Positions 7,939 through 13,096 of a DNA stretch of 13,663 nucleotides are shown one piece after another. Position 1 is the first letter of the stretch. Every line of letters begins with the position of its first letter. Made by a program: the position numbers and the translations under genes. Below the pieces are notes generated by a model. The model did not search any database and was not told the DNA's origin. It saw only the letters and a program-made list of their open reading frames with translations. The stretch is from Sulfurimonas sp. (GTDB lineage: Bacteria > Campylobacterota > Campylobacteria > Campylobacterales > Sulfurimonadaceae), in assembly GCA_026987995.1 (NCBI GenBank), contig JALSMC010000191.1:1-13663 (forward strand). The letters are read 5' to 3'.

Positions 7939-8703
7939 CTAAAAAAGCATCTCTAAAGCATTAAATGCATCTATCATTTGAGTTTTTACTATGAGCATAG
8001 TCGAAGTAAATGTCGCTATAAGCACTACAAATGCCACCATAATCTTTATAGGAAAACCGATGACTAGAAGGTTAAACTGAGGCATTGTTTTCATAAGCAT
8101 TCCAAAGATTACATCTGCCAACCATGATAATGCTACGATAGGAAATGCTATCATAAATCCAACCATAAACATATTTGAAGCGGCATTTATAATATAGCGA
8201 AAAAGGTCTTCTCGTAGTATAAACCCACCTAAAGGAACAGCTTTTAAAGAACTGTCGACAAAGAGTAGTACCCAGTGATGCAGATCTAATGAAAGGAGTA
8301 CCATCAATCCCATCAAAGACAGGAACTGCGATATGATTGGCATCGAAACACCCGTTTGAGGGTCAATAGCACTTGCCATAGAGAAACCCATCATAAAAGA
8401 GATTATTCCTCCTGCAAAGGTAATGACATTATAAGCTATTTGAAGGATTATACCCACAGACAAACCAAGCATGAACTCACTCAAGATTGCCAATACTATT
8501 GTAGGTAGATTGATGGCTATTTGCAGAGGTGGCATAGAAGAGTAAAAGACTATAGTAAAGAAAAATGCCATAGCGGCTTTTATCTGCATGGGAATATTTT
8601 TATGTGAGAATATTGGTACAGCTATAAAAAGAGCTGAAAAACGAAAGAATAAAAGCATAAAACCAACAACATTTGCATCTTGAAACATCTTCATAAATTC
8701 CAT
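7939..8703 (-). CDS. fliR: flagellar biosynthesis protein FliR
   Basis: Inner-membrane subunit of the flagellar type III export gate, working with FliP and FliQ. The 254-residue length is normal. The hydrophobic profile shows about six membrane segments: residues 11-33, 42-60, 68-90, a glycine-rich FAGGIISFMMGFSMASAIDPQTG block around 96-120, 125-150, and 180-250. The signature MGFSMASAIDPQTGVSMPIISQF and the following LLSLDLHHWVL are typical FliR features. The ATG at 8701-8703 has only a weak upstream ribosome-binding site, and a second Met four codons in is possible. The gene starts eight bases after the ABC ATPase stop, so it is likely cotranscribed. Other flagellar genes are not in the window. 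Confidence 0.95.
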   Translation of the reverse strand: MEFMKMFQDANVVGFMLLFFRFSALFIAVPIFSHKNIPMQIKAAMAFFFTIVFYSSMPPLQIAINLPTIVLAILSEFMLGLSVGIILQIAYNVITFAGGIISFMMGFSMASAIDPQTGVSMPIISQFLSLMGLMVLLSLDLHHWVLLFVDSSLKAVPLGGFILREDLFRYIINAASNMFMVGFMIAFPIVALSWLADVIFGMLMKTMPQFNLLVIGFPIKIMVAFVVLIATFTSTMLIVKTQMIDAFNALEMLF

Positions 8704-8711
8704 ATTGTCAG

Positions 8712-9356
8712 CTACTTAATCTGCTTCAATTTTTTATCTTCGAGATGGTAAACTCTATCGCACTGGTGTGCTAAGTCATTATCATGTGTTACAAGTATCA
8801 TACCTGCATCATTACTTCTGCAGTAGTTAAAAAAGAGTTGCATGACTTCATCTGCAGTTTTTTTATCTAGGTTTCCAGTTGGCTCATCTGCAAAAATGAT
8901 ACGAGGCTTTTTTGTCAAAACTCTAGCTATAGAAACACGCTGTTGTTGTCCACCTGAGAGTTGTGTTACTTTTTGATGTATAGGTTCTTTTATATGTAAG
9001 GCTTCAAGTAGTGTATCTTCTATCTTTTCACCTGAAAGTAGTTGTGCTACTTCTAAGTTTTCATATGCACTAAAACCATTAAAAAGATAGTGAGATTGAA
9101 AGATTAAACCTAAATCATGGCGTTTAATTATAGAGAGTCTTTTTTTACTCATACTAGCTACATCTTCGCCAAAGAGGTAAACACTCCCTTCGCTTGGTCT
9201 TAAAAGTGTTGAAAGTTGATGTAGCAGTGTCGATTTACCACTCCCACTCATACCTATAATAGCAATACTTTCTCCAGAATTAAGCTCAATATTTACATCG
9301 TTAAAGAGTTCATATTCAAAAGTATGGGATAGGTTTTTTGCTGTAAGTAAATTCAT
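8712..9356 (-). CDS. ABC transporter ATP-binding protein, LolD/MacB type
   Basis: Cytoplasmic ATPase subunit of 214 residues. Walker A GMSGSGKST is at 35-43, the Q-loop Gln87 is in LIFQSHYLFN, the signature LSGGQQQR is at 133-140, Walker B IIFADEPTGNLD begins at about 153, and the H-loop His191 is in VTHD. The family (LolD, MacB, FtsE-like) usually works with a lipoprotein-release, efflux or cell-division permease, but no permease gene is adjacent, so the partner is unknown. The same orphan ATPase beside fliR exists in C. jejuni (Cj1180c) as I recall. The ATG at 9354-9356 has no Shine-Dalgarno and lies six bases after a perfect TATAAT. That points to a leaderless transcript in addition to any read-through from the upstream flavoprotein gene. 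Confidence 0.92.
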   Translation of the reverse strand: MNLLTAKNLSHTFEYELFNDVNIELNSGESIAIIGMSGSGKSTLLHQLSTLLRPSEGSVYLFGEDVASMSKKRLSIIKRHDLGLIFQSHYLFNGFSAYENLEVAQLLSGEKIEDTLLEALHIKEPIHQKVTQLSGGQQQRVSIARVLTKKPRIIFADEPTGNLDKKTADEVMQLFFNYCRSNDAGMILVTHDNDLAHQCDRVYHLEDKKLKQIK

Positions 9357-9362
9357 TTAAGG

Positions 9363-9368
9363 ATTATA
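9363..9368 (-). promoter_or_regulatory. -10 element placing transcription start at the ABC ATPase ATG
   Basis: Minus-strand TATAAT, then CCTTAA, then ATG. With the usual 6-7 base spacing, transcription would begin at the A of the start codon. The upstream bases contain no purine-rich ribosome-binding site, in line with a leaderless mRNA. Confidence 0.5.
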
Positions 9369-9393
9369 TTCTAAACTTACTAAAGATAAGTTT

Positions 9394-10605
9394 TTACTCA
9401 TCAAATATCTTTTTGCAACCTATACAAGAATGCATGTCTAATCTTTTTGAGTATACTCTTTCTATCATTTTTTTCATTATATAAGCAAAATATCCATTGA
9501 TATAGATTCCGAAAACTTTTGCTGTTGCATAACGACGACCTAAGGCTATAAGAATTCCTCGAGAATGTATCTTATGTTCTTGTAACTTTTGACCTTTTTG
9601 ATCGTGTTTGATATTTTTCGAGCACAGTACACCCATCTGCTCTGCTATATCCGCTGTTGGTGCGAGTATATTTTCATCTTTATCTCTGAGTGTTGTGCAG
9701 TCACCTATGGCATAAACATTTTTATACTCTAGTGTTTGAAGCGTAGGTTTTGTTTGGATGTAGCCTCTTTCATTTTTTTCTAATTTTAGATTAAATACTA
9801 CACCATTTGGTTCAATTCCTCCAGCAAAAATCATAAAATCCATAAATACTTTTTCACCACTACTAAGTGTTACAGATGTTTTTGTTAATGCGACGACTTT
9901 TTGCTTGTTTTTTATCACTACCTCTAAATCTAAAAGTCTTTTAATAGACTTATCAACTAGGTGTTTATCCATTCCAAAAAGTATATGTTCTGCAGCATTC
10001 ACAAGTATGATGTTGAGTTTTCGACATATAAAATTATTCTGCTTATAAAACTCTTTAGCAAAAGATGCCATCTGTGCAGCTATCTCTACTCCGCTCAACC
10101 CTGCCCCTGCTATAACTATACTCAAGGGTGTACATGTCGCCCCACCCTCATCCACTTTCTTAAACAAGGACATCTCAAACTTTTGCTTAAAGTACATCGC
10201 TCGGTGTAGTGCTTTTATACCATAAGCATACTCTCGTAGACCTTCTACATTTGTAGCAAATTTCGTACGTGAACCTACTGCTATAACAAGATAATCATAA
10301 CTTAACCTATCAGTAGTAGTGATGACTTTATTATTTTTAAAGTCCATATTTGTAACTTCTCTCTTGCAAAAACTTACATTAGAATTTTTAAAACCACTAC
10401 AGTATGTGAAAAGGTCTAGTGTGATTTGTGCAAAGTCTTCTTCATTTGCGATGAGATCATAAACTTCTGTTTGCATATAATGGTAGGGATTTTTATCTAA
10501 GAGGATTATTTCATTGTCAGGGTTTTTCGCAAGGTTTTTAACAGTCTGTATACCTGCATAACCACCACCGATAACAATAATTTTATGTTTTTGATTTTCG
10601 TTCAT
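9394..10605 (-). CDS. FAD-dependent NAD(P)H dehydrogenase, NDH-2-like
   Basis: 403-residue flavoprotein of the pyridine nucleotide-disulfide reductase fold. The FAD-binding motif VIGGGYAGIQ is at 11-20, a second Rossmann motif IAGAGLSGVEIA for NAD(P)H is at about 165-176, and the second FAD motif VYAIGDCT is at about 298-304. PTADIAEQMG near 316 sits where NDH-2 enzymes have the quinone-site AQxAxQ motif. A C-terminal amphipathic segment, including FGIYINGYFAYIMKKMIERV, would attach it to the inner membrane face. It probably passes electrons from NADH to quinone without proton pumping; sulfide:quinone reductase is less likely because paired redox cysteines in the core are not evident. A C-terminal CIGC (394-397) is unusual. 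The ATG lacks a Shine-Dalgarno and follows an extended -10 promoter by five bases. In C. jejuni, as I recall, tsf and the ABC ATPase are adjacent, so this gene may be inserted. Confidence 0.85.
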   Translation of the reverse strand: MNENQKHKIIVIGGGYAGIQTVKNLAKNPDNEIILLDKNPYHYMQTEVYDLIANEEDFAQITLDLFTYCSGFKNSNVSFCKREVTNMDFKNNKVITTTDRLSYDYLVIAVGSRTKFATNVEGLREYAYGIKALHRAMYFKQKFEMSLFKKVDEGGATCTPLSIVIAGAGLSGVEIAAQMASFAKEFYKQNNFICRKLNIILVNAAEHILFGMDKHLVDKSIKRLLDLEVVIKNKQKVVALTKTSVTLSSGEKVFMDFMIFAGGIEPNGVVFNLKLEKNERGYIQTKPTLQTLEYKNVYAIGDCTTLRDKDENILAPTADIAEQMGVLCSKNIKHDQKGQKLQEHKIHSRGILIALGRRYATAKVFGIYINGYFAYIMKKMIERVYSKRLDMHSCIGCKKIFDE

Positions 10606-10610
10606 TAGAG

Positions 10611-10619
10611 ATTATATCA
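10611..10619 (-). promoter_or_regulatory. extended -10 promoter at the NDH-2-like start codon
   Basis: Minus-strand TGATATAAT (TGn plus perfect TATAAT), followed by CTCTA and the ATG of the flavoprotein gene. Transcription should start at or within a base or two of the ATG. No ribosome-binding site could fit, so a leaderless or near-leaderless mRNA is the simplest reading. Confidence 0.55.
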
Positions 10620-10641
10620 TGTTAAAAATTATTTTGTTTGA

Positions 10642-10727
10642 AATAGTAGTCAGAGGGGTAACTAATCCCTCTGTTTGATTAATGCAATAATGGTGCAAGC
10701 ACCATCATGATTAAAAAGACTACTATT
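10642..10727 (-). other. predicted three-stem RNA fold over the small hydrophobic ORF and its 3' region
   Basis: A 9-bp outer stem pairs 10642-10650 (AATAGTAGT on +) with 10719-10727. It encloses hairpin CAGAGGG/CCCTCTG (10651-10657 with 10667-10673, 9-nt loop) and hairpin ATGGTG-CAAG-CACCAT (10690-10705). In the minus-strand sense the outer stem ties codons 5-8 of the small ORF to its 3' region, and the second hairpin lies wholly inside the ORF. All Watson-Crick, hand-folded. The structure could limit translation of the ORF or act as its mRNA 3' end; no U-tract follows, so it is not a classical terminator. Confidence 0.5.
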
Positions 10728-10741
10728 AGCTTACTGTTCAA
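10679..10741 (-). CDS. candidate 20-residue hydrophobic peptide, possible type I toxin
   Basis: A short minus-strand ORF starts at TTG (10739-10741) and ends at TAA (10679-10681). It encodes MNSKL followed by IVVFLIMMVLAPLLH: one charged residue near the N terminus, then an uninterrupted hydrophobic run long enough to enter a membrane. AAAGG (complement of 10749-10753) lies seven bases before the TTG, and an in-frame TGA six codons upstream rules out a longer version. Size and composition resemble the Ibs toxins of E. coli type I toxin-antitoxin loci (18-19 residues), but there is no sequence-family match I can claim. Its ribosome-binding region is complementary over 18 of 21 bases to the start of a predicted small RNA immediately upstream. 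No strong promoter of its own is seen; a TTGGAT where the upstream repeat copy has TATAAT may be a weakened -10. It could also be a chance ORF. Confidence 0.4.
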   Translation of the reverse strand: MNSKLIVVFLIMMVLAPLLH

Positions 10742-10886
10742 GGTAGAGCCTTTATGTCAAGCTCCCACCCACCACACAATCCAACCAAAAATTTGGCAAA
10801 AAAAAAGGTTAAGACCTAAGCCTTAACCTTTTCACTCAACATGAACTTGGTAGTTAATCAAGTTTATAAAGGAGTTACCTTGAACA
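10735..10886. repeat. 21-base inverted repeat pair (18/21) flanking a terminator
   Basis: The left arm 10735-10755 (TGTTCAAGGTA-gag-CCTTTAT) and the right arm 10866-10886 (ATAAAGG-agt-TACCTTGAACA) are complementary except for three central bases. On the minus strand the right arm is the predicted 5' end of a small RNA, and the left arm is the Shine-Dalgarno plus TTG start region of the hydrophobic ORF. The pair can interact between two RNAs, or within one read-through RNA. Confidence 0.9.
10798..10832 (-). terminator. intrinsic terminator, copy 1 (end of candidate sRNA)
   Basis: In minus-strand RNA, AAAAGGUUAAG pairs with CUUAACCUUUU and an inner G-U and C-G pair closes a UUAG tetraloop, followed by nine U residues. 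The + strand side has only four T residues, so it works mainly for minus-strand transcription. It would end the small RNA begun near 10888. Confidence 0.88.
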
Positions 10887-10888
10887 TC
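10798..10888 (-). ncRNA. candidate small RNA, about 91 nt, possible antitoxin
   Basis: Defined by an extended -10 promoter (10895-10903) and a strong intrinsic terminator ending at 10798. The predicted start is G at about 10888. Nucleotides 3-23 (complement of 10866-10886) contain CUCCUUUAU and match, in antisense, the ribosome-binding site and TTG start of the small hydrophobic ORF downstream. A central hairpin pairs AACTTG/CAAGTT (10844-10849 with 10859-10864), and the 3' end is the terminator hairpin with nine U residues, as in many Hfq-independent regulators. The arrangement resembles OrzO or IstR-1 antitoxin RNAs, which lie beside their toxin gene and pair over a similar length. Evidence is purely from sequence signals. 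An alternative is that promoter and terminator are by-products of a terminator duplication. Confidence 0.45.
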
Positions 10889-10894
10889 AATAAA

Positions 10895-10903
10895 ATTATA
10901 CCA
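10895..10903 (-). promoter_or_regulatory. extended -10 promoter of the candidate sRNA
   Basis: Minus-strand TGGTATAAT, a perfect -10 with TGn extension, directly after the T-tract and palindrome of terminator copy 2. The start would be at about 10888, seven bases downstream. No good -35 is present; the upstream area is the T-rich tract of the terminator, similar to the T-rich upstream regions typical of Campylobacter sigma70 promoters. Confidence 0.55.
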
Positions 10904-10914
10904 AAAAATTTGGC

Positions 10915-10949
10915 AAAAAAAAAGGTTAAGACCGAAGCCTTAACCTTTT
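10915..10949 (-). terminator. intrinsic terminator of rpsB-tsf, copy 2
   Basis: In minus-strand RNA, AAAAGGUUAAG and CUUAACCUUUU form the stem, extended by G-U and C-G pairs to a very stable cUUCGg tetraloop, followed by nine U residues. It begins 31 bases after the tsf stop codon and is the strongest terminator in the window. Confidence 0.94.
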
Positions 10950-10965
10950 AGATAAAGAAAGAAGT

Positions 10966-10983
10966 TTAATCTTTAAAGATTAA
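10966..10983. repeat. 18-bp perfect palindrome over the tsf stop codon
   Basis: TTAATCTTTAAAGATTAA is self-complementary from 10966 to 10983 and includes the tsf TAA. It may form a small hairpin at the mRNA end just before the terminator. All AT except two G-C pairs, so it could be incidental. Confidence 0.6.
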
Positions 10984-12032
10984 GCCATTTGTGCAGCAAC
11001 TTCTGCAGCAAAGTCATCTTCTTTTTTCTCTATTCCATCACCAACTTCAAAACGAACAAATTCAGTAATCTCAGCAGTACCACCAGCAGCTTTTGCTGCC
11101 TTTTCTACGGCTTGTGCAACAGTTAATTTATCATCCATAACAAAGTTTTGGTCTAATAAACATTGCTCTTTATCAAGAGTAGAGTTATCAGAGATAAAAC
11201 GAGCTAAAGATCCAGGAACGATTTTGTCCCAGATTTTCTCAGGTTTACCTTGTTCTTTAAGAGTAGCTTTGATGTCAGCTTCAGCTGACGCTAAAACTTC
11301 TTCAGTGAGTTGACTCATAGAAACATATGTAGGTACATTTTTAAGAGGTTTCTTTAAACGACCTAATTCGATGTTCTCTTTTTTGATAACTTCGATACGT
11401 CCAACAGTCTCACTAGCAACATAAGCAGGATCTAAATCTTTATAAGAAAGAGTAGTTGGCTTCATTGCAGATGCGTGCATTGCAACTTGCTTCATGAAAG
11501 GTCTTAAAGCTTCTGCAGTTTTTTCACTGTCACATTTAGCAACAGCAATAACTGCTATTCTTGTGTTTGAGTGAATATAACCATTTAAAGATGTTGTAGC
11601 ATCAGCTGTAAGTGTAGCAAAACGACGAAGTTCTATCTTCTCACCGATTTTGATTACTTCTGCTTGAAACTTTTCACCAAATGCAGATGCATTAAACGCA
11701 GCTACATCAGCTGGTTGGTTGTTGAAAATCTCTTCCGCTGTATCTTTTACAAGTTTTTGGAAACCTTCATTTTGAGCAACAAAGTCAGTCTCAGAGTTAA
11801 TTTCAATAACAGTAGCTTTTGAGTAATCATCAGCGATAACGATTCCAGCAAGACCTTCAGCAGCAACTCTATCAGCTTTTTTAGCTGCTTTAGCTATACC
11901 ACGAGCCTTTAAAAGTTCAGTTGCCTTAGCCATGTCTCCATCAGCTTCAACAAGAACTTTTTTACAATCCATCATAGGAGCATCAGTAGAAGCACGAAGC
12001 TCCTTTACCATAGCCGCTGTAACTGCTGCCAT
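10980..12032 (-). CDS. tsf: translation elongation factor Ts
   Basis: Guanine nucleotide exchange factor that recycles EF-Tu-GDP to EF-Tu-GTP. The 350 residues show the N-terminal UBA-like helical domain ([23 protein letters not shown], residues 5-27), the EF-Tu-contacting [11 protein letters not shown] (81-91), and the two alpha/beta core subdomains. These include [39 protein letters not shown]. Lys-Glu-rich segments and a helical C-terminal extension make it longer than the E. coli protein (283), as in other Campylobacterota. The ATG is two bases after the rpsB stop, with weak AAGAAG upstream, so it depends on rpsB translation. The initial [10 protein letters not shown] matches the usual start of the family. 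Transcription ends at the terminator 31 bases downstream. Confidence 0.97.
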   Translation of the reverse strand: MAAVTAAMVKELRASTDAPMMDCKKVLVEADGDMAKATELLKARGIAKAAKKADRVAAEGLAGIVIADDYSKATVIEINSETDFVAQNEGFQKLVKDTAEEIFNNQPADVAAFNASAFGEKFQAEVIKIGEKIELRRFATLTADATTSLNGYIHSNTRIAVIAVAKCDSEKTAEALRPFMKQVAMHASAMKPTTLSYKDLDPAYVASETVGRIEVIKKENIELGRLKKPLKNVPTYVSMSQLTEEVLASAEADIKATLKEQGKPEKIWDKIVPGSLARFISDNSTLDKEQCLLDQNFVMDDKLTVAQAVEKAAKAAGGTAEITEFVRFEVGDGIEKKEDDFAAEVAAQMA

Positions 12033-12034
12033 AA

Positions 12035-12805
12035 TTAAGCTTCTTGTGTAGCTGCTGGAGCTTCAGTTGCCTCAGCAGCTTCAGTAGTTACTTCTTCTTC
12101 AGTCTGCTCTTCTTCAGCAGGTGCATCTCTAAGAGCTTTACCTTCGTTGATAGCTGCAGTCATCTCACGACAGAAAAGTTGAATTGAACGAATTGCATCA
12201 TCATTTCCTGGAATTGGGTAGTCGATTAAGTCTGGGTCACAGTTAGTATCTAGTGGAGCTACAACTGGGATTTTAAGACATCTAGCTTCAAGAACTGCGA
12301 TGTGCTCTTTTACAGCATCAACAACAAAAAGCATATCAGGAAGTTTCTTCATGTTACGGATACCACCGAAATATGCTTCTAGTTTAACTTTTTTACGAAG
12401 TAGCATTAATTTTTCTTTCTTAGTAAGAAGATCAATTTGACCATTTTCTTCCATTTCTGAAATAATGTCTAGTTTACGAATAGACTTTTGAATAGTTGGG
12501 AAGTTAGTAAGCATACCACCTAACCATCTGTTATCTACGTAAGGCATGTTACAATCAAGAGCCGCTTGTCTTACAGAGTTACGAGCTTGTTTCTTAGTAC
12601 CAACAAAAAGAATAGTTTGACCTTCTGCTGCTGCGTCCATAACGATAGTGTATGTGTTACGGAAATAACGTAAAGTCTTTTGTAAATCAATTATATAGAT
12701 ATTTTTACGAACACCAAAGATGTATTTTTTCATTTTCGGGTTCCAACGACGTGTTTGGTGTCCAAAGTGTACACCACATTCTAAAAGGTCTTTCATAGTT
12801 ACCAT
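12035..12805 (-). CDS. rpsB: 30S ribosomal protein S2
   Basis: Small-subunit ribosomal protein S2, which binds late in assembly. The start is taken at ATG 12803-12805, giving 256 residues beginning [30 protein letters not shown]. It has AAGGA (complement of 12813-12817) seven bases upstream. An in-frame TTG eleven codons earlier (12836-12838) would extend the protein but would bury this ribosome-binding site and lies in a leader hairpin, so it is rejected. Typical S2 blocks follow: [40 protein letters not shown] and [24 protein letters not shown]. The C terminus carries a 27-residue Glu/Ala/Thr-rich tail after ALRDAPA, presumably disordered. Forms an operon with tsf. Confidence 0.97.
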   Translation of the reverse strand: MVTMKDLLECGVHFGHQTRRWNPKMKKYIFGVRKNIYIIDLQKTLRYFRNTYTIVMDAAAEGQTILFVGTKKQARNSVRQAALDCNMPYVDNRWLGGMLTNFPTIQKSIRKLDIISEMEENGQIDLLTKKEKLMLLRKKVKLEAYFGGIRNMKKLPDMLFVVDAVKEHIAVLEARCLKIPVVAPLDTNCDPDLIDYPIPGNDDAIRSIQLFCREMTAAINEGKALRDAPAEEEQTEEEVTTEAAEATEAPAATQEA

Positions 12806-12952
12806 AGGGTAATCCTTAAGTGCTTGTTTACCAAGCAAGAGTTTTGTTAGTTAACTTCGATAATGTCGGACATTGACTCTCTAAAAAGAGAGTTGCACTA
12901 ACTTTTGACACATATCTGTTTAATATTTTCAGCTCAAGTGAGGATGAAAAAT
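12806..12952 (-). promoter_or_regulatory. structured rpsB 5' leader, candidate S2 autoregulatory element
   Basis: A leader of about 147 nt is predicted from the promoter at 12959-12964. Hand folding shows several helices: GTTAGT (12846-12851) with ACTAAC (12897-12902) enclosing two hairpins. These are ACTCTCT-AAAA-AGAGAGT (12876-12893) and AATGTC-G-GACATT (12862-12874, too tight to close fully as RNA). A third, separate hairpin is TGCTTG/CAAGCA (12821-12826 with 12832-12837). That last one ends only three bases before the AAGGA ribosome-binding site. rpsB-tsf autoregulation by S2 is known in gammaproteobacteria; extension to this leader is inference. Confidence 0.5.
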
Positions 12953-12958
12953 CCGCGA

Positions 12959-12964
12959 ATTATA
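12959..12964 (-). promoter_or_regulatory. rpsB proximal promoter -10 with GC-rich discriminator
   Basis: Minus-strand TATAAT followed by TCGCGG before the expected start at about 12952. The CGCGG block is conspicuous in this AT-rich gap and resembles the GC-rich discriminators of stringently controlled ribosomal promoters. Confidence 0.6.
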
Positions 12965-13010
12965 CTCTAAATTTATTTAATTTAAGCTTTTATACTCACT
13001 ATTAGAATTT

Positions 13011-13016
13011 ATTATA
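13011..13016 (-). promoter_or_regulatory. possible rpsB distal promoter -10
   Basis: A second minus-strand TATAAT about 50 bases upstream of the proximal one. It would give a longer rpsB leader of roughly 200 nt. Surrounding sequence is strongly AT-rich, so chance is a real possibility. Confidence 0.35.
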
Positions 13017-13051
13017 ACAATTAACTTCGCTTTCAAATTAGTTTTATCTTA

Positions 13052-13057
13052 TATAAT
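13052..13057 (+). promoter_or_regulatory. -10 element for the outer-membrane protein gene
   Basis: A + strand TATAAT with an expected start near 13064, leaving a 33-nt leader that ends in AAGGGG (13086-13091), five bases before the ATG. It is divergent from the rpsB promoters in the same 291-base gap, so the two genes share this regulatory region. Confidence 0.55.
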
Positions 13058-13096
13058 GTATAGTATCGTAGATTTATTATACAACAAGGGGAAAGA

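Larger units (their letters stand above)
10785..10949. repeat. 48/49-bp direct repeat carrying duplicated terminators
   Basis: 10785-10832 and 10901-10949 match except for one extra A and one T/G substitution. Each unit is CCAAA(5-6 A run)TTTGGC, nine A residues and an 11-bp inverted repeat AAAAGGTTAAG/CTTAACCTTTT. The duplication covers the terminator and the palindromic AT-rich box beyond it; the following bases (TATAAT in one copy, TTGGAT in the other) differ. Confidence 0.95.

Noticed and set aside
10651..10673. CAGAGGG/CCCTCTG hairpin as an intrinsic terminator
   Set aside because: No run of T follows on either strand, so it is treated as part of the RNA fold around the small ORF.
10735..10949. 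Insertion-sequence remnant or miniature transposon
   Set aside because: The inverted arms do not sit at the ends of the direct repeats, no target-site duplication is visible, and the arms make sense as an RNA-RNA pairing.
10841..10951. 36-codon + strand ORF (ATG 10841, or TTG 10880 behind AAAGGAG)
   Set aside because: The apparent ribosome-binding site is the complement of the sRNA's predicted anti-Shine-Dalgarno, and the ORF runs through the tsf terminator hairpin and A-tract. The Lys-rich product looks like translated terminator sequence.
12806..12838. Longer rpsB from TTG at 12836-12838
   Set aside because: The ATG at 12803-12805 has AAGGA at ideal spacing and gives the standard S2 N terminus. 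The extension covers that site and a leader hairpin.
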